Assembly: GCA_046351595.1 (NCBI GenBank)
Contig: JAXLYE010000005.1
Location: 434,001-498,000 of the forward strand
DNA length: 64,000 nucleotides
DNA from: JAXLYE01 sp046351595
Lineage (GTDB): Bacteria > Myxococcota_A > Polyangia > Palsa-1104 > JAEUJZ01
Direction of reading: 5' to 3'
Below are positions 20,222 to 29,115 of the stretch, piece after piece. The position numbers and the translations under genes are program-made. Numbering within the stretch: the stretch's first letter is position 1; every line of letters begins with the position of its first letter. The notes beneath the pieces are model-generated. The model was not told where the DNA came from and did not search any database. It saw nothing but the letters and a program-made list of their open reading frames with translations.

Positions 20222-20813
20222 GACCAGATCCTTCGGGTGCTTGCGCCGCGGCGCCCGGGACGTCGGGCCTCGCCGCCGGCGGCAGCAAGAGGTTCAGCCG
20301 CTTGAGCAGGAGGGGCGAGATCACCGTCGAGGCGTCGCCGCCCGGCCGCCACAGCCAGTCGTGCACCAGCAGCGCCGGACCGGCCCCGCCCGCACGGGCA
20401 TAAAGGATGCGGCTCGAGCCGACGAAGGCCAGCGGCACCACGACCAGGTCGAAGTCGGCGTAGCGCGAGAAGTCCGCCGGCGTGAAGAAGCCGTGCCGGA
20501 GCTCCAGCCGCGCCGGCAGGGGCGCGTGCGCTTCGAGGCACGCCGCCGCGGTCCGCAGGTGGCCGGCGTCCGCGTCGATGAGCACGAGCTCGCAGCCCGG
20601 CACGAGCTCGGCGAGCAGCAGCGCGCTGCGCGGGAACAGCCCGCCGCCGACGATGGCGATGCGCCGCGGCCGGCCGCGCGCGGCGGTCAAGAGCGGCAGG
20701 AGCTCGGCGAGCGCGCGGCGGTGGCTGGCGAGCATGAAGCGCTGGATCCGGCCCGGCCGCAGCGCCAGCCGCTCCAGCCGCGCCAAAAGGAAGGGGCGCA
20801 GGCTCGCTCTCAC
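20052..20813 (-). CDS. SAM-dependent methyltransferase-like protein overlapping psd
   Basis: A 253-residue reading frame. The Rossmann core reads RRIAIVGGGLFPRSALLLAELVPG, then CELVLIDADAGHLRTAAACL and DFDLVVVPLAFVGSS. This resembles class I methyltransferases, with some likeness to nicotianamine-synthase-type members. The start is GTG at 20811-20813, overlapping the desaturase TGA (GTGA). In this frame translation runs 170 nt into psd before a stop, and that tail is compositionally odd (RPRPARL end). A different frame stops exactly at the psd ATG (ATGA), so a natural or sequencing frameshift near the 3' end is possible. Its substrate is unknown; a lipid or headgroup is suggested only by context. 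Confidence 0.7.
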   Translation of the reverse strand: MRASLRPFLLARLERLALRPGRIQRFMLASHRRALAELLPLLTAARGRPRRIAIVGGGLFPRSALLLAELVPGCELVLIDADAGHLRTAAACLEAHAPLPARLELRHGFFTPADFSRYADFDLVVVPLAFVGSSRILYARAGGAGPALLVHDWLWRPGGDASTVISPLLLKRLNLLLPPAARPDVPGAAAQAPEGSGHEPFDLGRAAAQLLPAAAPAAQPGLRAAGDALAPALAGAGRDPDLDAPRRPRPARL

Positions 20814-21538
20814 CGGGACCTCGTCGCGGACGGCGCGGCGCCGCGCTCGAGCCAGCGCAGCACCGGCGGCCAGCGGCTCACCGCGGCGTCCGCGGGCAGG
20901 TCGTTGCGCAGCGCCGGCAGCCGGCTCCAGTGCTCGGCGGGTCGGTGGTGGTGCTCCAGGTGGTAGCCGTCGTTGAACCACAGCAGGTTGTACAGCCGGC
21001 CGTAGCAGCTGATGCCGGGCTGCTCGTGGACCGGGCGGGCGCCGTGCTCGTAGCGCCCCTGCAGCGTGCACAGCCCCATCGCCACGAGGTAGCCCGGCGC
21101 ATAGACGAACAGGAACAGCTCGCGCCGCAGGAGGAGCAGCAGCCCGAACAGCACCGCCACCGCGACGAGCTCGAGCCGGCCGCTGTGCCCGAGCGGTAGG
21201 CGGCGCACGTCGGGGCGCTCGCCGGCGTGGTGCCACAGGTGGCGCGAGCGCCACAGCCCCTGCGGCACGCCGAGCACGAGCGACAGGTAGAGGCTGAACA
21301 GCGCGTTCAGGCGCGGCGACCGGAACAGCGGGCCGTGCAGGTGGTTGTGCGAGACGGTGTTGGCGCCCCACCAGGTGCTGACCGCGAGGGCGAGCGCGGC
21401 GAGCCCGCCCGCCACGCTCGGCAGGGCCGGCGGCGACAGCACGAGCGCGGCGAGCAGCGCCCCCTGCGCGAGCGCCGCCGCCACCAGCCAGGCGTCCAGC
21501 CGCGAGCGGCGAAACAGCCCTGCGCCCGGGGTCTCCAT
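20810..21538 (-). CDS. Membrane fatty acid desaturase family protein
   Basis: A 242-residue di-iron membrane enzyme with the three histidine boxes of the fatty acid desaturase superfamily: HNHLH (NTVSHNHLHGPLF), HLWHH (RSRHLWHHAGE) and HLEHHH (DGYHLEHHHRPAEHW). Hydrophobic segments flank the boxes. It is shorter than the classical 300-350-residue desaturases, so it could instead be a hydroxylase or related fatty-acid/carotenoid-modifying enzyme. The start is the ATG at 21536-21538 (METPGAG). It is translationally coupled (4-nt overlap) to the methyltransferase-like gene and heads the lipid run that includes psd and the acyl-CoA ligase. Confidence 0.88.
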   Translation of the reverse strand: METPGAGLFRRSRLDAWLVAAALAQGALLAALVLSPPALPSVAGGLAALALAVSTWWGANTVSHNHLHGPLFRSPRLNALFSLYLSLVLGVPQGLWRSRHLWHHAGERPDVRRLPLGHSGRLELVAVAVLFGLLLLLRRELFLFVYAPGYLVAMGLCTLQGRYEHGARPVHEQPGISCYGRLYNLLWFNDGYHLEHHHRPAEHWSRLPALRNDLPADAAVSRWPPVLRWLERGAAPSATRSR

Positions 21539-21570
21539 GCGCCTTCCCGCGGCTGCCCGGCTCGGGGTCC

Positions 21571-22266
21571 TCAGCGCCCGCGGCGGCGGCGGCGCGCCGA
21601 CACGAGCACGCCGCTGCCGAGCAGCAGCGACAAGAGCCCGGCGCTGGCGGTGCCGGTCGCGGCGACGCTGCAGCCGCTGGTGCCGCCGCCGGTCGAGGTG
21701 GTGGCCATGTCCGGCGACGGCGGCGGCGACGCCATGTCCGGCGGCGGGTCTTCGCAGGGCCGGGTGTCGACGGCCGCGGCGGCCGCGGCCGAGCACAGGT
21801 TCGCGGCCTCGACCGAGGGGTTGCTCACCGTCACCATGCCCATGCCCACCGGGTAGAAGTCGGGGTTGGCGACGGTCTCGCTGGGCGGGCGGATGCGGCC
21901 GTTGTTGTTGGCGTTGCCCGAGCCGTCGCGGCGCTGGCCGTAGCCGACGCACTTGGCGCTGGCCGAGGCGGTGAGCATCTCCTGCCACTGCATGCGGCAG
22001 AGCGTGTCCTGGCCGGCCGGGCAGTTGTAGTACATGTACCCGGCCACCGGCCCGAAGTACGAGCCGTTGTTGATGTTGGCCAGCGCGAAGGCGCCGCACA
22101 GCCGCACGCGCGAGGCGTCCGACGAGGTCGTGCCAGGCTCGAACTTGACCTTGCGGACCACCGCGTAGACGCCGAGCTGGTCGCTCGCGGAGGCCGGCGC
22201 CGCCGCGCACAGCACGGTCGCCGCGACGAGGGGAGTGAAGACGGAGCGGAGCAAGGTCGCGTGCAT
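21571..22266 (-). CDS. Secreted protein with MYXO-CTERM-like sorting tail
   Basis: A 231-residue protein with a Sec signal peptide (MHATLLRSVFTPLVAATVLCAAAPASAS), a Cys-containing mature domain I do not recognise, and a Pro/Asp/Met/Ser-rich linker. The C-terminal tripartite signal is TSGCSVAATG, a hydrophobic helix, then RRRRRGR. The Gly-Cys-Ser plus helix plus Arg cluster fits the MYXO-CTERM pattern used for envelope sorting in myxobacteria. The start is the ATG at 22264-22266. It sits 32 nt upstream of the desaturase gene on the same strand, so co-transcription is possible. It is the best lineage marker in the window. Confidence 0.82.
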   Translation of the reverse strand: MHATLLRSVFTPLVAATVLCAAAPASASDQLGVYAVVRKVKFEPGTTSSDASRVRLCGAFALANINNGSYFGPVAGYMYYNCPAGQDTLCRMQWQEMLTASASAKCVGYGQRRDGSGNANNNGRIRPPSETVANPDFYPVGMGMVTVSNPSVEAANLCSAAAAAAVDTRPCEDPPPDMASPPPSPDMATTSTGGGTSGCSVAATGTASAGLLSLLLGSGVLVSARRRRRGR

Positions 22267-22556
22267 CGTTCCTCCAGGGGCCCGCGGGCCCAAGCAGAGC
22301 AGAAGAGATAAGCGAAAGAGACGGCTCCTGTGCCGTGCGGACTTGACGAGGGCCTGGCGAGGGGCTGCGACCGCCTCGGGGCCCGCCGACGAAGAGCTCG
22401 GCGCATCGAAACCGCGGGGGCTTGGGGCCGTCAAGGAAAAAGTTGGGAAGCGCGCTGCGCAACGGCTGCGCGGCCGTTTCCGCTTGGCCCGCGGCGCGGT
22501 GCCGGTGTAGGCATCGGGACACGCTGTCCTGAACTGCCTTGAGCTGCCCTGGCCCC

Positions 22557-25500
22557 ATGCCTGCTCCCACCCGCCCATATGCACCTGAACCGGCCACCGG
22601 AACCGCTGGCATCAAGCTGGCCGGGCGCGCCGCGCTGGTGCTGGTCGCTGCCGCGGCGGCGCTGGGGGCGGGCTGCCATGCGGCCTCGCGGACCTCGCAG
22701 CCGGGGTCGCTAGGACCGACGGCGACGTCGTCGTCAGCCCTTGGGCGCGCGGCGGACCGCGGGATCGGGCTGCCGTCGCCGGGCCCGCGCACCGAGGCCC
22801 GCGGCGAGCGCGGCGCGGCCAGCGGCCGGGACGAGGCGGAGGCCCGCGGCCCGGGGGCGGCCCGTGACGCCGAGCGGCTGCCGCTGCCGGGCGGCGGGCT
22901 GCTCGTGCTGCAGCCGGATCACATCGTCCACACCGTCGCGGTGCAGGCGTGGCTGCGGGCCGGGGCGGCGGACGAGGCCGCGGAGCAGCTGGGCGTCGCG
23001 CACCTGGTCGAGCGCCTGCTGCTCTATGAGCAGGCCCGCGAGCCGCTCACCCGCCTGCGCGCCTCGGGCGGCGAGGTCGCCTCGTGGACGACGCAGGATC
23101 AGACGGTCTTCCACGCGCTCGCCGCCAGCGAGCGGGCGCCGCAGGCGCTGGAGCTGATCGCCGCGGTGCTGGGCGCGGTGTACGGCGGCGAGCCGCGCTT
23201 CGACGCCGCCGGCCTGGAGCGCCAGCGCCGCATCGTGCTCGCCGAGCTGCGCGAGCAGGGCTCGTCACCGCAGGCGCTGCGCGCCCTGTTCGAGGCCGCC
23301 TTCCCATCGCACCCCTACAGCCGCCCGCTGCTCGGCACGGCCGAGACGCTGCGCCGGCTCGATCGCGGCGCCGCGCTCGGCTTCTTGCGCGCCCGCTACC
23401 GCCCCGAGAACCTGGTGCTGGTGGTGACCGGGGACTTCGACGCGGCCGCGGTTCGCGCCCAGCTGCGTACGCTGCTGCCGGCGGGCGCCGGGGGAGCGCC
23501 GGACGCGCTGGCACGCACCGGCGAGCGGGTCGGAGCGCGCCCCGGCCCGCCGCCGCGGCCGGAGCCCGACGGGCCGCGGGTGCGGCTGGAACCTTACGAT
23601 CGCCTCGACGGCGAGCCCGGGCGCAGCCAGGTCCTGCTCGGCATCGCCGGCTCCGCCGCCGGCACCCGCGAGGCCGCGGCGCTCGATCTGCTGGCGGTGC
23701 TGCTCGGCTACGGCGAAGGCTCCCGGCTCGGGCGCGCGCTCGGGCGCAGCGCGCGGCTGGACGGCGTGGCCGAGCCGCTCGCGTGGAACTTCACCGGGCG
23801 CGACGCCGGCCTGCTGCTGGTCGGCGCCACCCTGCCGGCGACCGCGTCTGCGTCGTCGTCTGCGTCGTCGCCGTCGTCGCCTGGGGCCCCGGGCACCGGC
23901 CCGGCGGCGCTCTTCGAGGAGGCCGCGCGCCTGTTGATCGCGGAGGTGCAGGGCATCGCCGCCAGCGCGCGCGGCAAGGAGATCGGCGCCGCCGAGCTGG
24001 CCCGGGCGCAGCGCCTGCTGCTCGCCGACGCCGCCTACCTCAAGCAGACGCCGGCCGGGCGCGCCCGCCGCCTCGGCTTCTTCGCCTCGCTCGGCGTCGA
24101 CGAGCACGCCTACCAGCACGAGCTCGCGCAGCTGACGCCGGGCGCGCTGCAGGTGGTGCTCGCGCGGGCGCTGCGGGCCGATCGGGTGACGCTCCTTTTG
24201 TCGCGCCCGCGCGGCGAGGCCCGGGTGCGCGAAGACGACGAGCTGCGCCGGCGGCTGGTGGCGCAGCTCGCAGTCCTGGGGCCGGGCGGCGCGAGCGGTC
24301 CGCCCGCGGGGGCGGTTGCCGGCGGGGGCGCGGGCGCGCATCCGAGCCCGCTCGAGCCGGTGCGCACCGCCGCGGGCCTCGTCCAGTACCAGCTCAGCTC
24401 GGGCGCGCGGCTGTTGGTGCTGCCGGATCCCGGGGTCGAGCTGGTGGCGCTGGTCGGGCTGTGGCCGGGCGGGCTGCGCCTCGAGGACGAGCGGACCGCG
24501 GGGGCGCACCAGCTGCTCACGCGGGTCTGGCCGCGGGCGCCGCGGCTGCGCACCGCCGAGGCCATGGCGCGCGAGCTGGAGGGCCTGACCGCCTCGCTGC
24601 AGCCGGTGCTCGACCGCGACAGCTTCGGCCTGCGCGCCGAGCTGCCGAGCGCCTCGCTGGACGCCGGCCTGCAGCTGTTCCTCGACTGCCTGCAGCAGCC
24701 GGTCTTCAGCGACCTCGAGATCGAGCGCGAGCGGCGGGTGCTGGCGCAGGAGCTGCGCGGCCCGGGCGCGGCGCCCCCGATGCTCGCAGCCCCGGACGAT
24801 GTCGAGCCGGGCCCGGGGCCGCGTGACGAGGCGGCCGCGGCGCCGCTGCAGCTGGTGCGCGAGGCGCTCTTCGGCCGCCACCCCTACCGCCTGGAGGCGA
24901 CGCCGCAGTCGCTCGCCGCGGTGTCGCGCCGCCGCCTGATCGAGCTGTACCGGCGCGCCTACCCGCTGTCGCGCCTGGTGCTGGTGGCGGTGGGCGACGT
25001 CGACCCGGCGGCGCTGGCCGAGCGCATCGAGGCGCGCCTCGGTCCGCCGCCCGCCGGCCAGACACCGACGACCGCGACGACCACGACGGTTCCGTCGCCC
25101 GCGACCGCTGGCCCGGGGCCGGGGGAGCCCGCGGCCCTGCAGAAGATCCTGCGCTACGGGCCGGGGCAGCAGGCGCACCTCGTGCTCGGCTTCCAGGCCC
25201 CCGGTCTGCGTGATCCGGCGCGCTACTCCGTCGAGGTCCTGTTCGAGATCCTGGTCGGGCGCGGCGGCGCGACCGAGCCCCGCACCGGCGAGCGCGCGGA
25301 AACCGACGGCCGCGGCGCCCGGCTCGGCCGGCTCGGCTACGAGATCCAGGGCCGGCGCGGGCTCGCCTTTGCGCTGCAGGGCGTGCTGCAGCTCGGCGTG
25401 GATCCGGGGCTGCTCGGGTTCTACCTGTCGGCCAGCCCTACCGCCTCGGACGCCGCCTACGCGGCGCTGCGCGACGAGCTGCACCGGCTGATGGACCGGC

Positions 25501-25988
25501 CGGTCGCCGACGCCGAGCTGCGCCTGGCGCAGGAGAGCCTGCTCAGCCGCTTCGCGCTGCGCCACCAGCGCCGCATCGACCGGGCGCTCGGGCTGGCGCA
25601 GGACGCGGCGCTCGGGCTCAAGGGGCGCAGCGAGGACGGCTACCCGGCGGGCGTGCTGGCGGTGCGGGCCGCGGACGTGCAGGCCGCGGCGCGGCGCTAC
25701 CTCGACGAGCAGCGGGCGGTGCTGGCGGCGGTGCTGCCCGAGTCGCAGCGCCCGGTCGGCCACGGCCGGGTGCAGCTGGCGCTGCGCGCTGCCGAGGCGC
25801 CGCTGCCGTCGGCGAGCAAGCCGGCTACGGAGCGCGCGACGCGGGAGTCGGCCCCGTCGCACAAGCCCGCCCTGGTCGGCAAGCCGTCGGGCAGAGCGGC
25901 GTCCAAGCCCGCGCCCAAGGCGGTCGCCAAGCCGGCGCCCAAGCACGCGGCCCCGGCGGCGACGACGTCGAAGAAGAGCCGCCGCTGA
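22557..25988 (+). CDS. M16-type peptidase-like lipoprotein with both zinc sites degenerate
   Basis: A 1,143-residue protein with two M16 (pitrilysin/insulinase) halves. The signal ends in lipobox LGAGC, with Cys40 as the lipidation site. In half one, the zinc motif HxxEH reads H149-LVE-R153, so the second His is Arg. Other family features survive (ERQRRIVLAELREQ and FPSHPYSRPLLGTAETL). In half two the equivalent reads HQLLT (651-655), losing both Glu and His. Its other features are also kept (IERERRVLAQELRG and FGRHPYRLEATPQSL). The final 55 residues are Lys/Pro/Ala-rich. I infer a non-catalytic envelope protein, perhaps a substrate-binding partner. An upstream TTG at 22539 would add six residues. 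Confidence 0.86.
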   Translation: MPAPTRPYAPEPATGTAGIKLAGRAALVLVAAAAALGAGCHAASRTSQPGSLGPTATSSSALGRAADRGIGLPSPGPRTEARGERGAASGRDEAEARGPGAARDAERLPLPGGGLLVLQPDHIVHTVAVQAWLRAGAADEAAEQLGVAHLVERLLLYEQAREPLTRLRASGGEVASWTTQDQTVFHALAASERAPQALELIAAVLGAVYGGEPRFDAAGLERQRRIVLAELREQGSSPQALRALFEAAFPSHPYSRPLLGTAETLRRLDRGAALGFLRARYRPENLVLVVTGDFDAAAVRAQLRTLLPAGAGGAPDALARTGERVGARPGPPPRPEPDGPRVRLEPYDRLDGEPGRSQVLLGIAGSAAGTREAAALDLLAVLLGYGEGSRLGRALGRSARLDGVAEPLAWNFTGRDAGLLLVGATLPATASASSSASSPSSPGAPGTGPAALFEEAARLLIAEVQGIAASARGKEIGAAELARAQRLLLADAAYLKQTPAGRARRLGFFASLGVDEHAYQHELAQLTPGALQVVLARALRADRVTLLLSRPRGEARVREDDELRRRLVAQLAVLGPGGASGPPAGAVAGGGAGAHPSPLEPVRTAAGLVQYQLSSGARLLVLPDPGVELVALVGLWPGGLRLEDERTAGAHQLLTRVWPRAPRLRTAEAMARELEGLTASLQPVLDRDSFGLRAELPSASLDAGLQLFLDCLQQPVFSDLEIERERRVLAQELRGPGAAPPMLAAPDDVEPGPGPRDEAAAAPLQLVREALFGRHPYRLEATPQSLAAVSRRRLIELYRRAYPLSRLVLVAVGDVDPAALAERIEARLGPPPAGQTPTTATTTTVPSPATAGPGPGEPAALQKILRYGPGQQAHLVLGFQAPGLRDPARYSVEVLFEILVGRGGATEPRTGERAETDGRGARLGRLGYEIQGRRGLAFALQGVLQLGVDPGLLGFYLSASPTASDAAYAALRDELHRLMDRPVADAELRLAQESLLSRFALRHQRRIDRALGLAQDAALGLKGRSEDGYPAGVLAVRAADVQAAARRYLDEQRAVLAAVLPESQRPVGHGRVQLALRAAEAPLPSASKPATERATRESAPSHKPALVGKPSGRAASKPAPKAVAKPAPKHAAPAATTSKKSRR

Positions 25989-25992
25989 GCCG

Positions 25993-26619
25993 CTACCTGC
26001 GGCCGTGGTGACCGAACGACAGCCCGGCGTAGGTCACGAACACCAGCGCCAGGTGATCGAGCGGCGTGCTGGGCTGGCGCGCGCGCGTGAGATCGCGAGC
26101 CTCCCACGAGAAGCCGGCGCCGCAGCGGGCGCCCAGCGTCAGGCCGAGCGAGGCGCGCGGGCGGCCGAGGTAGCGCAGGTCCACCGTCGGTGCCAGCCAC
26201 GCGGCCAGGCCGCCGGCCGCGCTCGACGGGGTGACGCCGACGTCGCCGCCGAACCCGAGCAGGAGCTGGTGGTGCCGCCGGCCGCGCCGCAGCTCGGGGA
26301 CGAAGTGCAGGTGCCCGGTCACGAACAGGCCGAGGCCGCTGCTGGCGAGCTCGAGGCCGACGGTCCAGCGCGGGTGCGGAAAGACCTCCAGCGCCGCGCC
26401 CGGGCCGTACAGGCCGTTGTACAGGGCCGCGGCGGTGAAGTAGGGGCGCGACCAGCGCTCGGCGGGCGCGGCGGCCGGTGGCGAGGCGGTGCTGGTGACC
26501 TCGGCCTGCGGGGCCCTGTCGCTGGCGGCGGCTTCGACCGCGCCCGCCGTCGCCGACAGCGACAGGGTGGTGCAGCCAGCGAGCGCCGCGATCCGGAGCC
26601 GGGCCGGGCGCGCCCTCAC
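25993..26619 (-). CDS. Putative outer-membrane beta-barrel-like protein
   Basis: A 208-residue secreted protein. The signal-like N-terminus (RLRIAALAGCTTLSLSATAGAVEA) is followed by a short Pro/Ala linker and alternating hydrophobic strands with aromatic ends (YFTAAALYNGLYGPGAALEVFPHPRWTVGLEL, LALVFVTYAGLSFGHHG), as in small outer-membrane barrels. No named family is recognised. The start is GTG at 26617-26619, overlapping the DUF218 gene's TGA, so the two are translationally coupled. Its stop lies 4 nt from the convergent M16-like gene. Confidence 0.6.
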   Translation of the reverse strand: MRARPARLRIAALAGCTTLSLSATAGAVEAAASDRAPQAEVTSTASPPAAAPAERWSRPYFTAAALYNGLYGPGAALEVFPHPRWTVGLELASSGLGLFVTGHLHFVPELRRGRRHHQLLLGFGGDVGVTPSSAAGGLAAWLAPTVDLRYLGRPRASLGLTLGARCGAGFSWEARDLTRARQPSTPLDHLALVFVTYAGLSFGHHGRR

Positions 26620-27563
26620 GGCCAGACCGCGTCGCTGCGCAGCGCCGCCACGTTGAACTGGCAGTGGTGGATGACGGCCCGGCTGCTGCCGTCCGGCAGC
26701 GCGACCCACTGCCGGCGGAAGCTGCCGAGCGTGTAGCCGAGATCGCTGCTGCAGCGGCCGTCGAAGGTGCTGGTCTGGTGCTGCAACAGGTAGTAGCCCT
26801 GCGTCGCCAGATCCGGCAGCGACAGCGTCGCGCGCTGCGGCGTGGTGGTGACGATGAGCAGGCGCACCAGCCCGAGCTCGGTCGCGAGCTTGTCGGCGTT
26901 GCGGATGTTCTCGGGCGTGGTCTGCGCCAGCGGGTCGACGAAGAGGTGCGCGGCGAGCGGCTCGGGACCGGGCCAGCTCGCGGCGTAGCGCCGGAGCAGG
27001 TAGTCGCGCCCGCGCTCGGCCTCGATGTAGTCGGGCCGCGAGGCGTCCACGGCGCCGCCGCTGAGCAGGAGGAAGCGCGTCGCTCGCGACACGAGCAGCT
27101 GGTAGGCGAGATCGAGCCGCTCGGCAAACTCGCTCGAGAGGAGCTGGCCGCGGGCCTCGGCCTCGGGCGGCGGCGCGCGGTGGTGGCCCCACTGCTCCGA
27201 GGTGCCGGGGACGAGGATCAGCCAGTGCTCGGGCGGCGGCTCGGCCCCGTCGCTGCGCTCGAGCTCGAGGCGCTCCAGCGCCTGCGGGTTGAGCGCGCGC
27301 AGCGAGCCGGGAGCGATCGGCAAGGGCGCCACGCCCGAAGGGGTGCCGCAGTCGTGCGCCGGCTCGCAGCCTGCGCCGAGCAGCACCGCCGCGAGCGCCG
27401 CCAGACCCGCCCCGATGGCGCGGACCGGCCGGCCGGCGCCCGGGAAACCGAGGCTGCGGACCGTGTGGAACAGGGGACCTCGACGAGCGCTTCGGCGAGA
27501 GCCGGGACGAAGGGGACCGTTACCGCGCACGCAGCGCCAGCCGACTGGGTTGCACGCCCTCAT
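26616..27563 (-). CDS. DUF218 (YdcF/SanA-like) domain lipoprotein
   Basis: A 315-residue protein. A long basic N-terminus leads to a hydrophobic stretch and the lipobox LGAGC (Cys66 if the ATG at 27563 is used; a GTG at 27530 is an alternative start). The body matches DUF218 in order: LILVPGTSEQWG, then FLLLSGGAVDASRPDYIEAERGRDYLL, TTPENIRNADKLATELG and LLIVTTTPQRA. DUF218 proteins act at the envelope, with some links to vancomycin sensitivity and peptidoglycan or polysaccharide metabolism, but their reaction is not established. It is coupled to the barrel-like protein by a GTGA overlap. Confidence 0.8.
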   Translation of the reverse strand: MRACNPVGWRCVRGNGPLRPGSRRSARRGPLFHTVRSLGFPGAGRPVRAIGAGLAALAAVLLGAGCEPAHDCGTPSGVAPLPIAPGSLRALNPQALERLELERSDGAEPPPEHWLILVPGTSEQWGHHRAPPPEAEARGQLLSSEFAERLDLAYQLLVSRATRFLLLSGGAVDASRPDYIEAERGRDYLLRRYAASWPGPEPLAAHLFVDPLAQTTPENIRNADKLATELGLVRLLIVTTTPQRATLSLPDLATQGYYLLQHQTSTFDGRCSSDLGYTLGSFRRQWVALPDGSSRAVIHHCQFNVAALRSDAVWP

Positions 27564-27927
27564 TTTGCCGAGGTGCGTGGTGCCTCACAAGGCGGCGGCG
27601 GTCCGCGATCGGGCCGATCCCGATCTCCATAGGACAGGGGCTCAGCGACGGGCTTGAGCGCCTGCACGACATGTGCAGCGGATCACATGCTGGCGAAAAT
27701 ACCTGCACTTTCACAGAGCATGCAGCTCGATCTCCAATGCAGAAGGGAGGAGCGGGTGCGGGTCGCGCACGGCTGTCGGTGCTCGGAGACCTGGGGCTTG
27801 AGATCCCGACGACGCAGATGCTGCGCGATGCGCTCGTGCGCTGCGGCGTCGGCCGCCCGCGCGGAGCGCTCGCGCAGCCTGTGTGAGGGGGAGCCGCGGC
27901 GGAGAGGTCCGCCGCAGGGAGTGTCGG
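27564..27927. other. Intergenic region, no supported gene
   Basis: About 360 bp upstream of the DUF218 lipoprotein gene and downstream of the Pro/Tyr-rich barrel gene, both on the minus strand. Short plus-strand frames around 27671-27886 have no family likeness or ribosome site. A less GC-rich patch with CATGTGC and GCATGC words lies at about 27665-27745 and may hold the DUF218 promoter. I see no strong inverted repeat. Confidence 0.5.
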
Positions 27928-28878
27928 CTAGAAGTAGCCGCCGATGCCGAAGTTGAACAGGACGCCGCCCTGGTTGCCCATCGACGGCACGGTGACGCCG
28001 TACGCGTCGGTGTAGCGGCCCTCGTTCGGGCTGTTCAGGTCGATGCTGCGGAAGCGGCCGAAGCCGCGCAGATCGAGCGAGAGGTAGAAGTGGCGGCCGC
28101 CGCGGATCTCCAGGCCGATGCCGCCCTGCGCCTCGCCGAACCAGTGGTCCTCGTAGAAGTAGCTGTCCGGCTGGTACAGGCGGGCGTAGGTCGCGCCGAA
28201 GGCCCCGACGACGTACGGCGAGATCGCCGACAGCGGGTTGCCCAGGTGCACGCGCGCGCCGCCGAGGATCGGCACGTCGTGGCGGTCGTAGTAGAAGCCG
28301 TTCGACGCCGCCGGGCCGGTGGCATAGGTGTAGTAGCCGTCCGAGTAGTAGTCGCTGCCGACCTTCTGGTACTGCACCGACAGCTCGAGCGTCAGGCGCG
28401 GCAGCGCGCGGAACAGGAGCTCGAGCCCGACGCCGCCCTGCGAGTAGGCGCCGGCAGCGCTGTTCCACTGCGCCGAGCCGCCGAAGCGCATGCCGAGGCC
28501 GAACTGCGGCCGGAAGCCGGGCGTGTAGACCCAGGGCCGGCGCGGCGGCGGCGGCGTGTACGGCTGGACGTAGGGCTGCGCGGGCTGCGCCGGGTACGGC
28601 TGGTAACCCGGAGGCGGCGGCTGGTAACCCGGAGGCGGCGGCTGGTAGTAGCCGCCCGGCGGCGGCTGCGGATACGGCTGGTTGGGATCCGCAGGCGCGT
28701 AGGGCTGCGCATAGCCGGGAGGCGGCTGGTTGGGATCCACCGGCTGCGCGCTGTTCGGCTGCGCCTCCGGCTGCGGGAGCGGCTGCGGGCTCTGGGCCAG
28801 AGCGACCTGGCTGCCGCCCAGCAGCGACAGCGCGAGAGCCAGGGGAGCCACTCGGGGGCCGACTCGATTGGGTGCCAT
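27928..28878 (-). CDS. Outer-membrane beta-barrel-like protein with Pro/Tyr/Gln-rich N-terminal domain
   Basis: A 316-residue protein. The signal peptide ends near QVALAQ. Residues about 25-125 are dominated by Pro, Gln, Tyr and Gly with repeats of PPPPGYQ (a 21-bp DNA repeat near 28606-28650). The rest has alternating strands with aromatic girdles (FGLGMRFGG, LTLELSVQYQKVGSDYY, FYLSLDLRGFGRFRS) and ends in aromatic GGYF, which resembles a C-terminal barrel signal. The start is the ATG at 28876-28878 with an AGAGG seven bases upstream; an in-frame ATG farther upstream is less likely. The Pro-rich part may cross or bind the cell wall (inference). Confidence 0.72.
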   Translation of the reverse strand: MAPNRVGPRVAPLALALSLLGGSQVALAQSPQPLPQPEAQPNSAQPVDPNQPPPGYAQPYAPADPNQPYPQPPPGGYYQPPPPGYQPPPPGYQPYPAQPAQPYVQPYTPPPPRRPWVYTPGFRPQFGLGMRFGGSAQWNSAAGAYSQGGVGLELLFRALPRLTLELSVQYQKVGSDYYSDGYYTYATGPAASNGFYYDRHDVPILGGARVHLGNPLSAISPYVVGAFGATYARLYQPDSYFYEDHWFGEAQGGIGLEIRGGRHFYLSLDLRGFGRFRSIDLNSPNEGRYTDAYGVTVPSMGNQGGVLFNFGIGGYF

Positions 28879-29115
28879 GGTTAAGCCTCTTTCTCGACGG
28901 TGCATGTCTGCCGACCAGTTTAGCAGCTTGGGTGCCAGCCCAAAGTCCGGGGCTGTAGCGCAGAGTGTGCCCATGGGTTTACGCCCGACCGCCGCGCGTT
29001 GACACTGCGCGGCCGGAAGGCTGCAGAGACAGAAGGGTAGGGAGGTCCAGCCGCCCGGCAGCGGCCAGGGCGGCCAGGGCGGACGGCGCGGCCCGCGCGG
29101 GCGCCGCGCGGCGGG

